DNA from: Holosporales bacterium
GTDB lineage: Bacteria > Pseudomonadota > Alphaproteobacteria > UBA3830 > JAIRMZ01
DNA: 40,310 nt
NCBI GenBank assembly: GCA_031255325.1
Contig: JAIRST010000059.1
Span: forward strand, 1-40,310
Direction of reading: 5' to 3'
The notes beneath the pieces are model-generated. The model saw only the letters and a list, made by a program, of their open reading frames with translations. It had not been told where the DNA came from and did no database searches. A program made the position numbers and the translations under genes. Of the stretch, positions 8,421-16,385 are shown piece after piece. The first letter of the stretch is position 1. Each line of letters starts with the position of its first letter.

Positions 8421-9697
8421 TAAATTATCTCCTGACCATCCATATAGGATTTTAGCGCATCTGGCACTTTGATAGCCCCCCCTTCTTTCTGATAATTTTC
8501 AATAATAGCAACGAGCGTGCGCCCAATGGGAAGGCCTGAACCATTGAAAGTATGCACAAAGACAGGACGCGATTCTCCGCTTGCCTTGCTTACTGGACGA
8601 TAACGGGCTTGCATCCGACGCGCTTGGAAATCACCACACCACGAACAGCTAGAAATCTCACGGTATTCTCCCGCGCCAGGAAGCCAAACTTCTAAGTCGT
8701 ACGTTCTTTTTGCGGAAAATCCCATGTCCCCTGTTGCTAAAGCCACAACACGATAGGGCAACATTAAGCGCTGCAGTACAGCTTCAACAGCTTGTACCAT
8801 ACGGTTAAATTCTACGTCACTCTGATCTGGGGTTGTAATGGAAACCAGCTCTACTTTAGAAAACTGGTGCATCCGAATCATGCCTCGAGTATCGCGCCCA
8901 GCAGCTCCGGCTTCTGAACGAAAGCAAGGGGTATGCGCGACAAAGCGGAGAGGTAATTCTTTTTCCTCAAGAATTTTTTCGCGTACAAAATTGGTTACAA
9001 CGACTTCTGCCGTAGGAATCAGCCAACGACCGTCCGTTGTGGAAAAAGCATCTTCTTTAAATTTTGGAAATTGCCCTGTTCCATAGAAGAGTTCTGGACG
9101 AACTAAGTAAGGAGGTGAAACTTCCTGATATCCGAATTCTTTTGTATGAATATCAAGCATGAAGGCAGACAAAGCGCGTTCAAGACGCGCCAACCCGCCT
9201 TTTAATACGGTAAAACGTGCCCCAGAAAGTGTTGCTGCAAGGTCAAAATCCATAAGGTTGCGTTCTTCGCCCAGAACATAATGAGGCTTAAGGAGAAAGG
9301 GAAAAATAGGCTTTTCGCCCCAATAGCGCAGGATGACATTGTCTTTGTCGTCTTTTCCATGGGGTACGTTACTTGAGGGAATATTGGGCAGACAAGAAAG
9401 CAACGTCTCTAATGCAGCTTGTATTTTTTCTATTTGTCGTTCCAGTGCAGGCAAGCGTTCTTTTAAAAGACGTGCTTCTTGAAAAAGCGCCGCAAATGTC
9501 TCAGAGTGCGTACGGGCTTCTGGAATAAGCTTGGCCAACTGATTGCGTCGTGTCTGCGCTTCTTGCAAAGTCGTTAAAGCCTTACGCCGTTGTTGGTCCA
9601 ATGCTTTTATCTGTTCCGAACAAGGCTCTGCTCCTCGTAAACGCATGGCTGTATCAAAATCTATAGGATTTTCCAAAATCCATCCAAGATCATGCAT
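8420..9697 (-). CDS. serS: Serine--tRNA ligase
   Basis: Charges tRNA-Ser with serine. The 425-residue protein has an N-terminal antiparallel coiled-coil arm (about residues 27-100, rich in Gln/Arg/Glu), then the class II catalytic core: motif 2 in FRSEAGAAGRDTRGMIRMHQF and motif 3 in NGSGLPIGRTLVAIIENYQ. The Ser-site element TAEV is also present. Length and layout are those of a complete bacterial SerRS. The ATG at 9697 has GAAAGG upstream. It is the first intact gene of the run leading through surE, LytM and secDF to cmk. Confidence 0.97.
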   Translation of the reverse strand: MHDLGWILENPIDFDTAMRLRGAEPCSEQIKALDQQRRKALTTLQEAQTRRNQLAKLIPEARTHSETFAALFQEARLLKERLPALERQIEKIQAALETLLSCLPNIPSSNVPHGKDDKDNVILRYWGEKPIFPFLLKPHYVLGEERNLMDFDLAATLSGARFTVLKGGLARLERALSAFMLDIHTKEFGYQEVSPPYLVRPELFYGTGQFPKFKEDAFSTTDGRWLIPTAEVVVTNFVREKILEEKELPLRFVAHTPCFRSEAGAAGRDTRGMIRMHQFSKVELVSITTPDQSDVEFNRMVQAVEAVLQRLMLPYRVVALATGDMGFSAKRTYDLEVWLPGAGEYREISSCSWCGDFQARRMQARYRPVSKASGESRPVFVHTFNGSGLPIGRTLVAIIENYQKEGGAIKVPDALKSYMDGQEII

Positions 9698-9730
9698 GAG
9701 AAAATACCTTTCTATTTAATCTTCGGTTTT

Positions 9731-9925
9731 TTAAGCTAAGCCTTGATTATCAAAAAACCTATCTTTCATAGCATAGGCTTGTAAGTATTGCCAGTAAAGC
9801 CTCTCTTCCGTGGTGTATTGAACACAATGCTCTTCAAAAAATGAAGCTTGTTGTTCACGATCCTTTCCGAAAAGTAATTTAACGCCCCTTCATAAAGGTG
9901 GATTTTTAATAAAAAATTCCATCAT
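9731..9925 (-). pseudogene. Small frame broken by one TGA, upstream of serS
   Basis: From tandem ATG codons at 9923-9925 and 9920-9922 the frame reads MMEFFIKNPPL, hits TGA at 9890-9892, then continues open in the same frame for 52 codons (RGVKLLFGKDREQQASFFEE and on to DRFFDNQGLA) before TAA at 9731. The downstream part has protein-like composition (Trp, Tyr, Phe, mixed charges). A single TGG-to-TGA change would explain it, giving a 64-residue original. The family is not recognised. It could also be chance open sequence. TGA is used as a normal stop by neighbouring genes, so recoding is unlikely. Confidence 0.45.
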
Positions 9926-9930
9926 TTATT

Positions 9931-9958
9931 TTGCAATTATCTAAAAATAGTGTAATAT
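9931..9958 (+). promoter_or_regulatory. Putative promoter of the secreted orphan gene at 9984
   Basis: TTGCAA (9931-9936) is followed after 16 nt by TAATAT (9953-9958), 26 bp before the ATG and just upstream of the GGAGG ribosome binding site at 9974-9978. Placement is good but the region is very AT-rich, so chance matches are likely. Confidence 0.5.
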
Positions 9959-9983
9959 ATACATATATAATTTGGAGGTTATT

Positions 9984-11399
9984 ATGACAAAGAAACGCCC
10001 TTTCCGTATGTTGGGAAGTGTATCACTTTTAACTATAGCGATATCTGCTTATGGAATGAATCCTTTTGATTTGCTGGAAGAAAAAAAGCAACTTATTTTA
10101 AATCGAGATTTACAAAAAGGAAATCAATCTCTCATTTTCCGAGAGCTTTCAAAGCTGGATAAAAATTCTTTTCAAGATCCACAAAGTCAGAAAACTATAA
10201 AAGGCATTTTAAAAACCTTAGAGTCTTTAAAAGATCTTTCTCCACAAACGACAGTCGATATTCGCTGTTTAATCTACAAAATTTTAGAAAACCATTGGCT
10301 TACAGCTTTACCCCCTGTTACAAAGAAGACCATACCGACAGAAATCATAAATGGCCTGATAAATGCAAAGTGTTTTGAGATGCCATGGATAATTTCCGCA
10401 GGGAAATATACCCCCCTGATGTTTAATATATACTGGTGGAATCTTATGATTTCAGGATCAAGGCCGCGTATTCAACTTGGTCAAACCTCATCTCAAGCAG
10501 ATATCCCATCTAAGATAGTATTAAGAACTCCTTCCATGGCTTTTAATTTTTATCATTTCTTAGAGGGCCCGCTTTTGCGCGTTGATCCAGTTTTTGGAAA
10601 GAAAACGGCTTTGTCCTGGATGAAAATATTCTTGGAGAAAGCTTCTTACGATGATTTTAAGGAACAAGTCTTAGAGTTTGACAAAAAACCATCATTGTAC
10701 AATAATGCCAAACAGAGTTTTCCTGATTTTATGCGCATTGTATCTACCTTATCGCCAAATAAGGTTGCTCCAAAAGTCAATTTACGTTTGCTTCTATGGG
10801 AAATGGCGAATAATGACTTATCTTTGGAACGTTTTACCTTTTTTACGTGTGAGGGGATGCGAAGTTATCTAGATAATTTTCTATTGGAATTACCAAAAGG
10901 ATTATCATGTCTTCCGGGAAACCAGGAAACAGAGGAAAATTTTGTACGTTTTTTAATTATGAATCCTTCCGATTCGATATCCAAGGAACGTGTGGTCCAA
11001 TGGAAACAGAAGCTTAGTGGCGAAGGGTGGGAAAATATTCTCTTGAGTCTATTTTCTTTCGATGCTTTTATGGTCCCTTCCGATGAGAACAAAGCCATGT
11101 CAGTAGTACGTTTTATCGAGGGTCTACCCGGGAATATCGCTCTTTCTATTAGCCTTAAAGGCTTTGAAATTTTGCGTAAAGAGGGAAATAAATTCCTGCA
11201 AATCTATCCAAAAGAAAGTATAAAGCTTTTTGCCCATATCATTTTGGCACAGAATCTTGACCAAATGATTTCTCCAGAGACGAAGCAGGTTGCTAGTTTC
11301 ATTATCAATAAAGCGGAAGAAACTGGTTTTGGAGATGATTCTGATCTAGTAAAGAAGGCAACCGAAATTATTATTATGAGCGGGTTTTCTTTCCAATAA
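9984..11399 (+). CDS. Secreted protein of unknown function
   Basis: No family is recognised. The 471-residue protein starts at the ATG 9984, chosen because GGAGG lies 5 nt upstream. It opens with a Sec-type signal peptide: basic MTKKRPFRM, hydrophobic core LGSVSLLTIAIS, likely cleavage after AYG. The mature part is lysine-rich and looks mostly alpha-helical, with no transmembrane segment, no Cys-rich motif and no obvious repeats. It is flanked by its own putative promoter and a strong terminator, so it is probably monocistronic. Two other long signal-peptide orphans occur in the window (23144 and 28195); all three are candidates for exported, host-directed proteins (inference). Confidence 0.8.
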   Translation: MTKKRPFRMLGSVSLLTIAISAYGMNPFDLLEEKKQLILNRDLQKGNQSLIFRELSKLDKNSFQDPQSQKTIKGILKTLESLKDLSPQTTVDIRCLIYKILENHWLTALPPVTKKTIPTEIINGLINAKCFEMPWIISAGKYTPLMFNIYWWNLMISGSRPRIQLGQTSSQADIPSKIVLRTPSMAFNFYHFLEGPLLRVDPVFGKKTALSWMKIFLEKASYDDFKEQVLEFDKKPSLYNNAKQSFPDFMRIVSTLSPNKVAPKVNLRLLLWEMANNDLSLERFTFFTCEGMRSYLDNFLLELPKGLSCLPGNQETEENFVRFLIMNPSDSISKERVVQWKQKLSGEGWENILLSLFSFDAFMVPSDENKAMSVVRFIEGLPGNIALSISLKGFEILRKEGNKFLQIYPKESIKLFAHIILAQNLDQMISPETKQVASFIINKAEETGFGDDSDLVKKATEIIIMSGFSFQ

Positions 11400-11428
11400 A
11401 ACCATGGAGATCGTTATATTTTATTCAG

Positions 11429-11455
11429 CCGGGGGCCTGTACCCCCGGTTTTTTT
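11429..11455 (+). terminator. Intrinsic terminator after the secreted orphan gene
   Basis: Perfect 7-bp GC stem CCGGGGG (11429-11435) / CCCCCGG (11442-11448), 6-nt loop, followed directly by seven T residues on the plus strand. A textbook rho-independent terminator 29 bp beyond the stop codon. Confidence 0.95.
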
Positions 11456-11565
11456 GTACACACTGCTTTTTTAAAGCCTTGAAACTCAATATTAAATAAA
11501 GAAATGCTTGTTTTCTTTTAAAAAATAGCGTGCCCCTTATTTATTATAAAAAATATTAGAAAATA

Positions 11566-11641
11566 TGGCTCCCCGGGCCGGACTCGAACCAGCGACCCAG
11601 TGGTTAACAGCCACTTGCTCTACCAACTGAGCTACCGGGGA
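11566..11641 (-). tRNA. tRNA-Asn (GTT)
   Basis: Minus-strand cloverleaf: acceptor TCCCCGG / CCGGGGA, D-arm AGCTCAGTTGGTAGAGC, anticodon stem AGTGG/CCACT with loop CTGTTAA (anticodon GTT), T-arm with GGTTCGAGTCC, discriminator G and an encoded CCA at the 3' end (11566-11568). It lies just downstream of rarA on the same strand. Confidence 0.97.
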
Positions 11642-11677
11642 CCATGCGTCACTTCTAACAGAATAGAATGCTCTTTA

Positions 11678-13024
11678 CTAGTCTTTTTTTTCGGTCTTTT
11701 TAGAAGTTTGTCGTGTTTGTAAAAGGCGTTCCCAGTATAAAAGACGCTTTTTGATTTCCCGTTCGAACCCGCGTTCGATAGGTTCATATAAGCGTCGTGA
11801 CGCAAGCTCTTCAGGTAAAAAGTTCTGTCCCGCATAACTATCTGGAATGTCAGGATCATAAATATATCCCGCTCCATATCCTTGCTCTTTCATCAGCTTT
11901 GTGGGAGCATTAAGCACAGATTTCGGTGGCATCAATGAAGGTGATTCTTGTGCCCATTTTTTTGCCGCCTTAAACGCTTTATACACGGCGACTGACTTCG
12001 GTGCTGTTGCCAGGTAAATCACAAGTTGCGCTAACACAAGATTCCCTTCGGGACTGCCAAGGAACTTATACATTTCTAAGGCGCTAACGGCTTGAACAAG
12101 CGCCTGCGGATCGGCAAGACCTATATCTTCGACAGCAAAACGGATAAGACGACGGAGGATATAAAGGGGATCTTCTCCACCTTCGAGCATACGCGCCATC
12201 CAATAAAGGGCGGCATTTACATCTGATCCACGCAGAGATTTGTGCAAAGCACTGATTAAATTATAGTGTTCGTCCCGCGCTTTGTCGTAAAGCGCTGCTC
12301 GTTTGCGTATTACTTTTAGCAAGCGTTCCGGTGTAAGCTTTTCTTTTAAACGCAAAGAAAATAAATCTTCCGCACGATTTAAAAGATAACGCCCATCGCC
12401 ATCTGCCATCTGGCACAAGGTTGTACGGGCTTTTTGGGTAAGGGGAAGCGTATCATTGACAAGCTCTTCGGCACGGCGCAAAAGAAACTCAAGCGCTTCT
12501 AAAGCTAATCGATTCAATGTTAAAACTTTGCAACGTGATAAAAGAGCTGCATTCAGCTCAAACGAAGGATTCTCTGTGGTTGTTCCTATCAGGGTAATTA
12601 TGCCTGATTCCATGTGGGGAAGAAAAATGTCCTGCTGGGAACGGTTTAAACGATGAATTTCATCCACAATAAGGATTGTTCTTGTGCCCAACCGTAAACG
12701 GTATTCTGCTTGATCAAAAAACTCTTTAAATTGCGCTGTTCCATGCAAAACAGCCGAAGCGGATTCAAAAAAGGCACCGCTTTTTTCAGCCAGAATCTTG
12801 GCCAAAGAAGTTTTCCCGCATCCTGGTGGTCCCCAGAAAATAAGCGAAGGAAGGGGGATTTGTGCCGCTACATGCTCTATCGAGCCTATACCTTCGAAAA
12901 GGCTATTTTGCCCGATCAATTCCGAGAACTCTTGCGGGCGTAGTCGATCAGCAAGAGGACGTATCACTAAGGACAAGTTCCTTTCTTGTTCCATGTCAGG
13001 AATATGATCAAACAACGAAGTCAT
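11678..13024 (-). CDS. rarA: Replication-associated recombination protein A (AAA+ ATPase)
   Basis: RarA/MgsA is a clamp-loader-like AAA+ ATPase acting at stalled replication forks. The 448-residue protein has RPLADRLRPQEFSELIGQ at 22-39, Walker A GPPGCGKT at 65-72, Walker B LIVDEIH at 118-124, and sensor-1/arginine-finger region GTTTENPSFELNAALLSRC, all characteristic of this family. The C-terminal MgsA tetramerisation part (AALYWMARMLEGGEDPLYI, PKSVAVYKAFKAAKK) is complete. The end LLYWERLLQTRQTSKKTEKKD is lysine-rich. tRNA-Asn follows 36 bp downstream. Confidence 0.96.
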   Translation of the reverse strand: MTSLFDHIPDMEQERNLSLVIRPLADRLRPQEFSELIGQNSLFEGIGSIEHVAAQIPLPSLIFWGPPGCGKTSLAKILAEKSGAFFESASAVLHGTAQFKEFFDQAEYRLRLGTRTILIVDEIHRLNRSQQDIFLPHMESGIITLIGTTTENPSFELNAALLSRCKVLTLNRLALEALEFLLRRAEELVNDTLPLTQKARTTLCQMADGDGRYLLNRAEDLFSLRLKEKLTPERLLKVIRKRAALYDKARDEHYNLISALHKSLRGSDVNAALYWMARMLEGGEDPLYILRRLIRFAVEDIGLADPQALVQAVSALEMYKFLGSPEGNLVLAQLVIYLATAPKSVAVYKAFKAAKKWAQESPSLMPPKSVLNAPTKLMKEQGYGAGYIYDPDIPDSYAGQNFLPEELASRRLYEPIERGFEREIKKRLLYWERLLQTRQTSKKTEKKD

Positions 13025-13092
13025 AACTTTTACTTTAAGCGCTTTCTATCAATAAAGGTAAGGGGATGGTTTGGAATCTATATTTTCTGCTA

Positions 13093-13121
13093 TTGCATTG
13101 AATAAGGCACTCTTGTATATA
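13093..13121 (+). promoter_or_regulatory. Putative promoter of tRNA-Gly
   Basis: TTGCAT (13093-13098) and TATATA (13116-13121) with a 17-nt spacer, ending 21 bp before the mature tRNA-Gly 5' end. Spacing fits a stand-alone tRNA transcript. Confidence 0.55.
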
Positions 13122-13142
13122 CTCAAAAGTTGAGTCTCATTT

Positions 13143-13216
13143 GCGGGTGTAGCTCAATGGCAGAGTAGAAGCTTCCCAAGCTTACGACAAGGGTTCGATT
13201 CCCTTCGCCCGCTCCA
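13143..13216 (+). tRNA. tRNA-Gly (CCC)
   Basis: Cloverleaf with acceptor GCGGGTG / CGCCCGC (one G-T pair), D-arm AGCTCAATGGCAGAGT, anticodon loop TTCCCAA (anticodon CCC), T-arm GGGTTCGATTCCC and encoded TCCA end. The outer anticodon-stem pair is a G-A mismatch, which is tolerable. The anticodon region resembles E. coli glyU. Confidence 0.95.
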
Positions 13217-13355
13217 TTTTTCCAAAAGCAAAAGAGCCTATGACAACTAACTTTTAAAATGACTCTTTTAAAGATATGTATAAAAAAAGAACTAAAAACG
13301 ATTTCCATCTTCCGCATAGGATGCGCGAAAGCAGAGTGAGATAATTGATAAACAA

Positions 13356-13730
13356 ATGAAACTAAACCCTATCCCTTTTTTAGTTGTCCTGTATATTTTC
13401 TTTACCGTAGCTGGTCAACTGACCCTTAAACATAGCGTTGGTGAAATTGTAAACGCCATGAATGGTTTCAAGCTCATCGATTTCTTTTTGAATATTGTTA
13501 CAAATGTCTATTTTTTAGGTGGGGTCTTTTTATTTGGAATGGGGTCTTTGATTTGGACTTACTTATTAACACGTTTAGATATAAGTTTCATATATCCCAT
13601 CACTGCGAGCATTACCTATGCTTTACTTATTTTCCTTGGATGGTATATTTTTGGAGAAACACTTTCTCCTTTGCGAATTTTAGGAATTGTGATCATCCTT
13701 ATCGGTGTTTGTTTAGTTTCGCAAACATAG
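13356..13730 (+). CDS. Small four-helix membrane transporter, SMR/EamA-like
   Basis: A 124-residue protein with four hydrophobic segments (about 8-25, 45-70, 76-95 and 103-122), the size and layout of the small multidrug resistance/DMT superfamily. Family-like features are the Gly-rich third helix region with DISFIYPITASITYALLI and the following GWYIFGETLSPLRILGIVII, where Pro, Gly-Glu and GIxxI match EmrE/ArnE-type proteins. The first-helix Glu essential for drug/proton coupling in EmrE is not present at the usual place, so it may be a lipid-linked sugar flippase-type subunit rather than a drug pump. The ribosome binding site is weak. The gene runs convergently into xthA with 9 bp between stops. 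Confidence 0.8.
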   Translation: MKLNPIPFLVVLYIFFTVAGQLTLKHSVGEIVNAMNGFKLIDFFLNIVTNVYFLGGVFLFGMGSLIWTYLLTRLDISFIYPITASITYALLIFLGWYIFGETLSPLRILGIVIILIGVCLVSQT

Positions 13731-13739
13731 CGCTTACAA

Positions 13740-14528
13740 TTATAAAGAAAATTTCCAACGAATTGGAGCATGATCTGAAGGACGATGGTGCAAGCGGTAT
13801 GCTATCAGAACATCGCCTTCTTTTGATGCCCTCAAGGCTTTCTGGGATAAGAGGAAATGATCAATCCTCAACCCTTTTTGGGAATTAAAAGCTTTGCGTC
13901 GATAATCCCACCACGTAAAAAAATGAGGCTGTTCTTGTGATCGACACAGCGTAGAAAAAGCATCCGTTAACCCCTCTTTAAGGAGAACCGCAAAAGCCTG
14001 ACGTTCTAAGGTGGTGCAAAGAACATGCCCTGCCCATTTTTTAGGATCGTAAACATCTTGATCTGTTGGCGCCACATTAAAATCACCTCCGATCACAAAG
14101 ATTTCATCGTATTGAAGACGCTCCGCAAGGTGTATGCGTAATTTTTCAAAAAAGACTAATTTCCTGTTATAAGCTGGCGCTCCGACCTCTTGACCATTAG
14201 GAATGTATATACTCGCGACGCGAACACCTTTGGTTACCGCTTCGATATACCGTGCTTCCGCACCATCTCCAAGAAACCCTTTTTGGCATTCTTCTAATGG
14301 ATGTTTCGAAAGAAGAGCCACGCCATTATAGCTTTTCTGGCCATAAAAAGAGATATTGTATCCGTATTCTCCCAGCAGTTCTTCTGGGAAAATTTTATCT
14401 TCAATTTTTGTTTCCTGTAATAATAAAATATCGGGTTTTTCCTCTTCAAGCAGACGCGTAAGCGAAAGCCATCGCGCGCGTAGAGAATTGATATTCCAGC
14501 TGATGATTGAAAAAACTTTGTCCGTCAA
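13740..14528 (-). CDS. xthA: Exodeoxyribonuclease III
   Basis: AP endonuclease and 3'-5' exonuclease of base-excision repair. The protein has the ExoIII/APE signature blocks in order: SIISWNINSLRARW, DILLLQETKIED (metal-binding Glu), GYNISFYGQKSYNGVALLSK, GGDFNVAPTDQDVYDP (catalytic Asp/Asn) and RIDHFLLS with a final RPSDHAPI (catalytic Asp-His). The start is uncertain. The frame is open back to 14690, but the upper part would run through the argS promoter and argS 5' end, and the homologous region begins near SIISWN. A TTG at 14526-14528 gives 262 residues, the usual length; an ATG at 14603 would add 25 residues. Confidence 0.9.
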   Translation of the reverse strand: MTDKVFSIISWNINSLRARWLSLTRLLEEEKPDILLLQETKIEDKIFPEELLGEYGYNISFYGQKSYNGVALLSKHPLEECQKGFLGDGAEARYIEAVTKGVRVASIYIPNGQEVGAPAYNRKLVFFEKLRIHLAERLQYDEIFVIGGDFNVAPTDQDVYDPKKWAGHVLCTTLERQAFAVLLKEGLTDAFSTLCRSQEQPHFFTWWDYRRKAFNSQKGLRIDHFLLSQKALRASKEGDVLIAYRLHHRPSDHAPIRWKFSL

Positions 14529-14544
14529 CAGAGACTCTATTATA

Positions 14545-14574
14545 TTGTGAGATGCCCAGTCTATCGCGTATAAT
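14545..14574 (+). promoter_or_regulatory. Putative promoter of argS
   Basis: TTGTGA (14545-14550), 18-nt spacer, TATAAT (14569-14574). The start of transcription would fall near 14581, ahead of all candidate argS start codons. It lies inside the longer version of the divergent xthA frame, which supports the shorter xthA start. Confidence 0.6.
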
Positions 14575-14606
14575 TTAATAAAGAAAAGATTTTTTGAAAG
14601 CATAGG

Positions 14607-16373
14607 GTGGTGGTGCAGAAATTTCAGGAGGGCGATATATTTCTTCATTTTGAACATTTGATAAAGCAATCTGTGGAGCGTCTGGCACAAATGTTAGAAA
14701 AATCAGTGCCGGAAAAGGACGTATTTTCGGTTGGAATTCCTAAAGAGCGCACTTTCGGAGATTTGTCAACGAATGCTGCTATGGTTCTTGCCAAAGAATG
14801 GAAACTTTCTCCACAAACAATCGCTATTCAACTACAAAAAGATCTGGCAAAAGTACCGGAAATTACTTCCGTAAGCGTTGCAGGTGCTGGATTCTTGAAT
14901 ATAACCGTTGCGCAGGAGTGTTTGCTTTCTTTCCTCACCCATCTTCTGGCATTAGGGCAAGATTACGGTCGCTCTTTAACAGGCAAAGGCCAAAAAGTGA
15001 ATGTTGAGTATGTATCGGCAAATCCAACAGGTCCTTTGCACGCAGGTCATTTGCGCGGTGCAGTAACGGGGGACGTTCTTGCAACGCTTTTAGCCTTTAC
15101 GGGCTTTGAGGTAACGCGCGAGTATTATATCAATGATGCTGGCCATCAAATCGACGTCCTTACGGACACATTGTATTACCGCTACCAAAAGCTTCTTGAT
15201 GTGGACGTTCCTGAGCCCAAAGAATATTATCCGGGGACCTATTTAATGGCGAGTGCGCAGCGTCTTATTGACCGTGATGGAAAAAAGTGGCTCAATGACC
15301 CATATTGGCGTCCTTCAGTCACAGCTTTTGCTATTGACGAAATGATGCATCTTATTAAAGAGGATATGGAGGCACTCGGGGTGCATCATGATGTCTTTTC
15401 TTCGGAACGTGCGCTTGTTGAGGCCGGTAAAGTTGATGGTGCGCTTACTTTTCTTAAGAATCATGGACTTATCTATGAAGGCATTTTAACACCTCCTAAA
15501 GGAAAGGTTATTGAAGATTGGGAAGAACGGCCACAGACTCTTTTCCGTTCTACAGATTTCGGAGACGATAGTGATCGTCCTCTTAAAAAATCCGATGGAT
15601 CTTGGACGTACTTTGCAACAGACATCGCTTATCATTTGGATAAAATCCACCGAGGATTTACTTCTATCATCGATTTTTGGGGCGCAGACCATGGGGGGTA
15701 CGTCAAACGTATGGCGGCAGCGATTAAAGCGCTATCTGCTAATGCACCTGTGTCATTTGATGTGTGTCTTTGCCAAATTGTACGTTTCATTCAAAACGGC
15801 CAAGAAGTTCGCATGTCAAAACGTGCCGGAACTTTTGTAGAAGCGAAAGACGTCATTGAAAAAGTTGGGAAAGACGCTGTGCGTTTTTTTATGTTGACAC
15901 GTCGCGATGATGCTCCGTTAGATTTTGACTTTGCTAAAGTTGTAGAAGAAACGCGGGATAATCCTGTTTTTTATGTTCAATACGCGCATGCGCGTGTATG
16001 TTCTGTTTTGCGTCAATGCGCCGCTTCTTTTCCAGATGTCCCAGCAGAAGAATTTTCATCAGTATGTCCGTTCCGTCGTACCTTTGTTTTTCAAGAGCGA
16101 GAGCTTATTAAAACCCTTCTGTCCTGGCCCCGTCAGGTAGAGCTTGCGGCACGATTACGCGAACCGCATCGTATTGCTTTTTATTTACTCGACCTTGCGA
16201 CTGCCTTTCATGCCTTATGGACAGCGGGGAAAGATGATGCAATACTACGTTTTGTGCATCCTAAGGATATACAAAAAACGCGGGAAAATATGGTTTTTGT
16301 GCACGCCGTTCAAAAAGTGTTATCTCTCGGATTGCGTATAGTAGGGATTACCCCTGTCACAGAATTGCACTGA
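14607..16373 (+). CDS. argS: Arginine--tRNA ligase
   Basis: Charges tRNA-Arg. The 588-residue protein has the class I HIGH element as HAGH (about 145-148) within SANPTGPLHAGHLRGAV, the KMSKS-like MSKR near 403 in VRMSKRAGTF, and the C-terminal DALR anticodon-binding helices (PVFYVQYAHARVCSVLRQC). The start is ambiguous. Three tandem GTG codons at 14607-14615 have only a weak GAAAG upstream, whereas a strong AGGAGG at 14626-14631 sits 5 nt before an ATA codon (14637) exactly where family homology begins (IFLHFEHLIKQ). The GTG is used here conservatively. The SPOR gene follows 12 bp after the stop. Confidence 0.95.
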   Translation: MVVQKFQEGDIFLHFEHLIKQSVERLAQMLEKSVPEKDVFSVGIPKERTFGDLSTNAAMVLAKEWKLSPQTIAIQLQKDLAKVPEITSVSVAGAGFLNITVAQECLLSFLTHLLALGQDYGRSLTGKGQKVNVEYVSANPTGPLHAGHLRGAVTGDVLATLLAFTGFEVTREYYINDAGHQIDVLTDTLYYRYQKLLDVDVPEPKEYYPGTYLMASAQRLIDRDGKKWLNDPYWRPSVTAFAIDEMMHLIKEDMEALGVHHDVFSSERALVEAGKVDGALTFLKNHGLIYEGILTPPKGKVIEDWEERPQTLFRSTDFGDDSDRPLKKSDGSWTYFATDIAYHLDKIHRGFTSIIDFWGADHGGYVKRMAAAIKALSANAPVSFDVCLCQIVRFIQNGQEVRMSKRAGTFVEAKDVIEKVGKDAVRFFMLTRRDDAPLDFDFAKVVEETRDNPVFYVQYAHARVCSVLRQCAASFPDVPAEEFSSVCPFRRTFVFQERELIKTLLSWPRQVELAARLREPHRIAFYLLDLATAFHALWTAGKDDAILRFVHPKDIQKTRENMVFVHAVQKVLSLGLRIVGITPVTELH

Positions 16374-16385
16374 ATGAAGGTGTAA

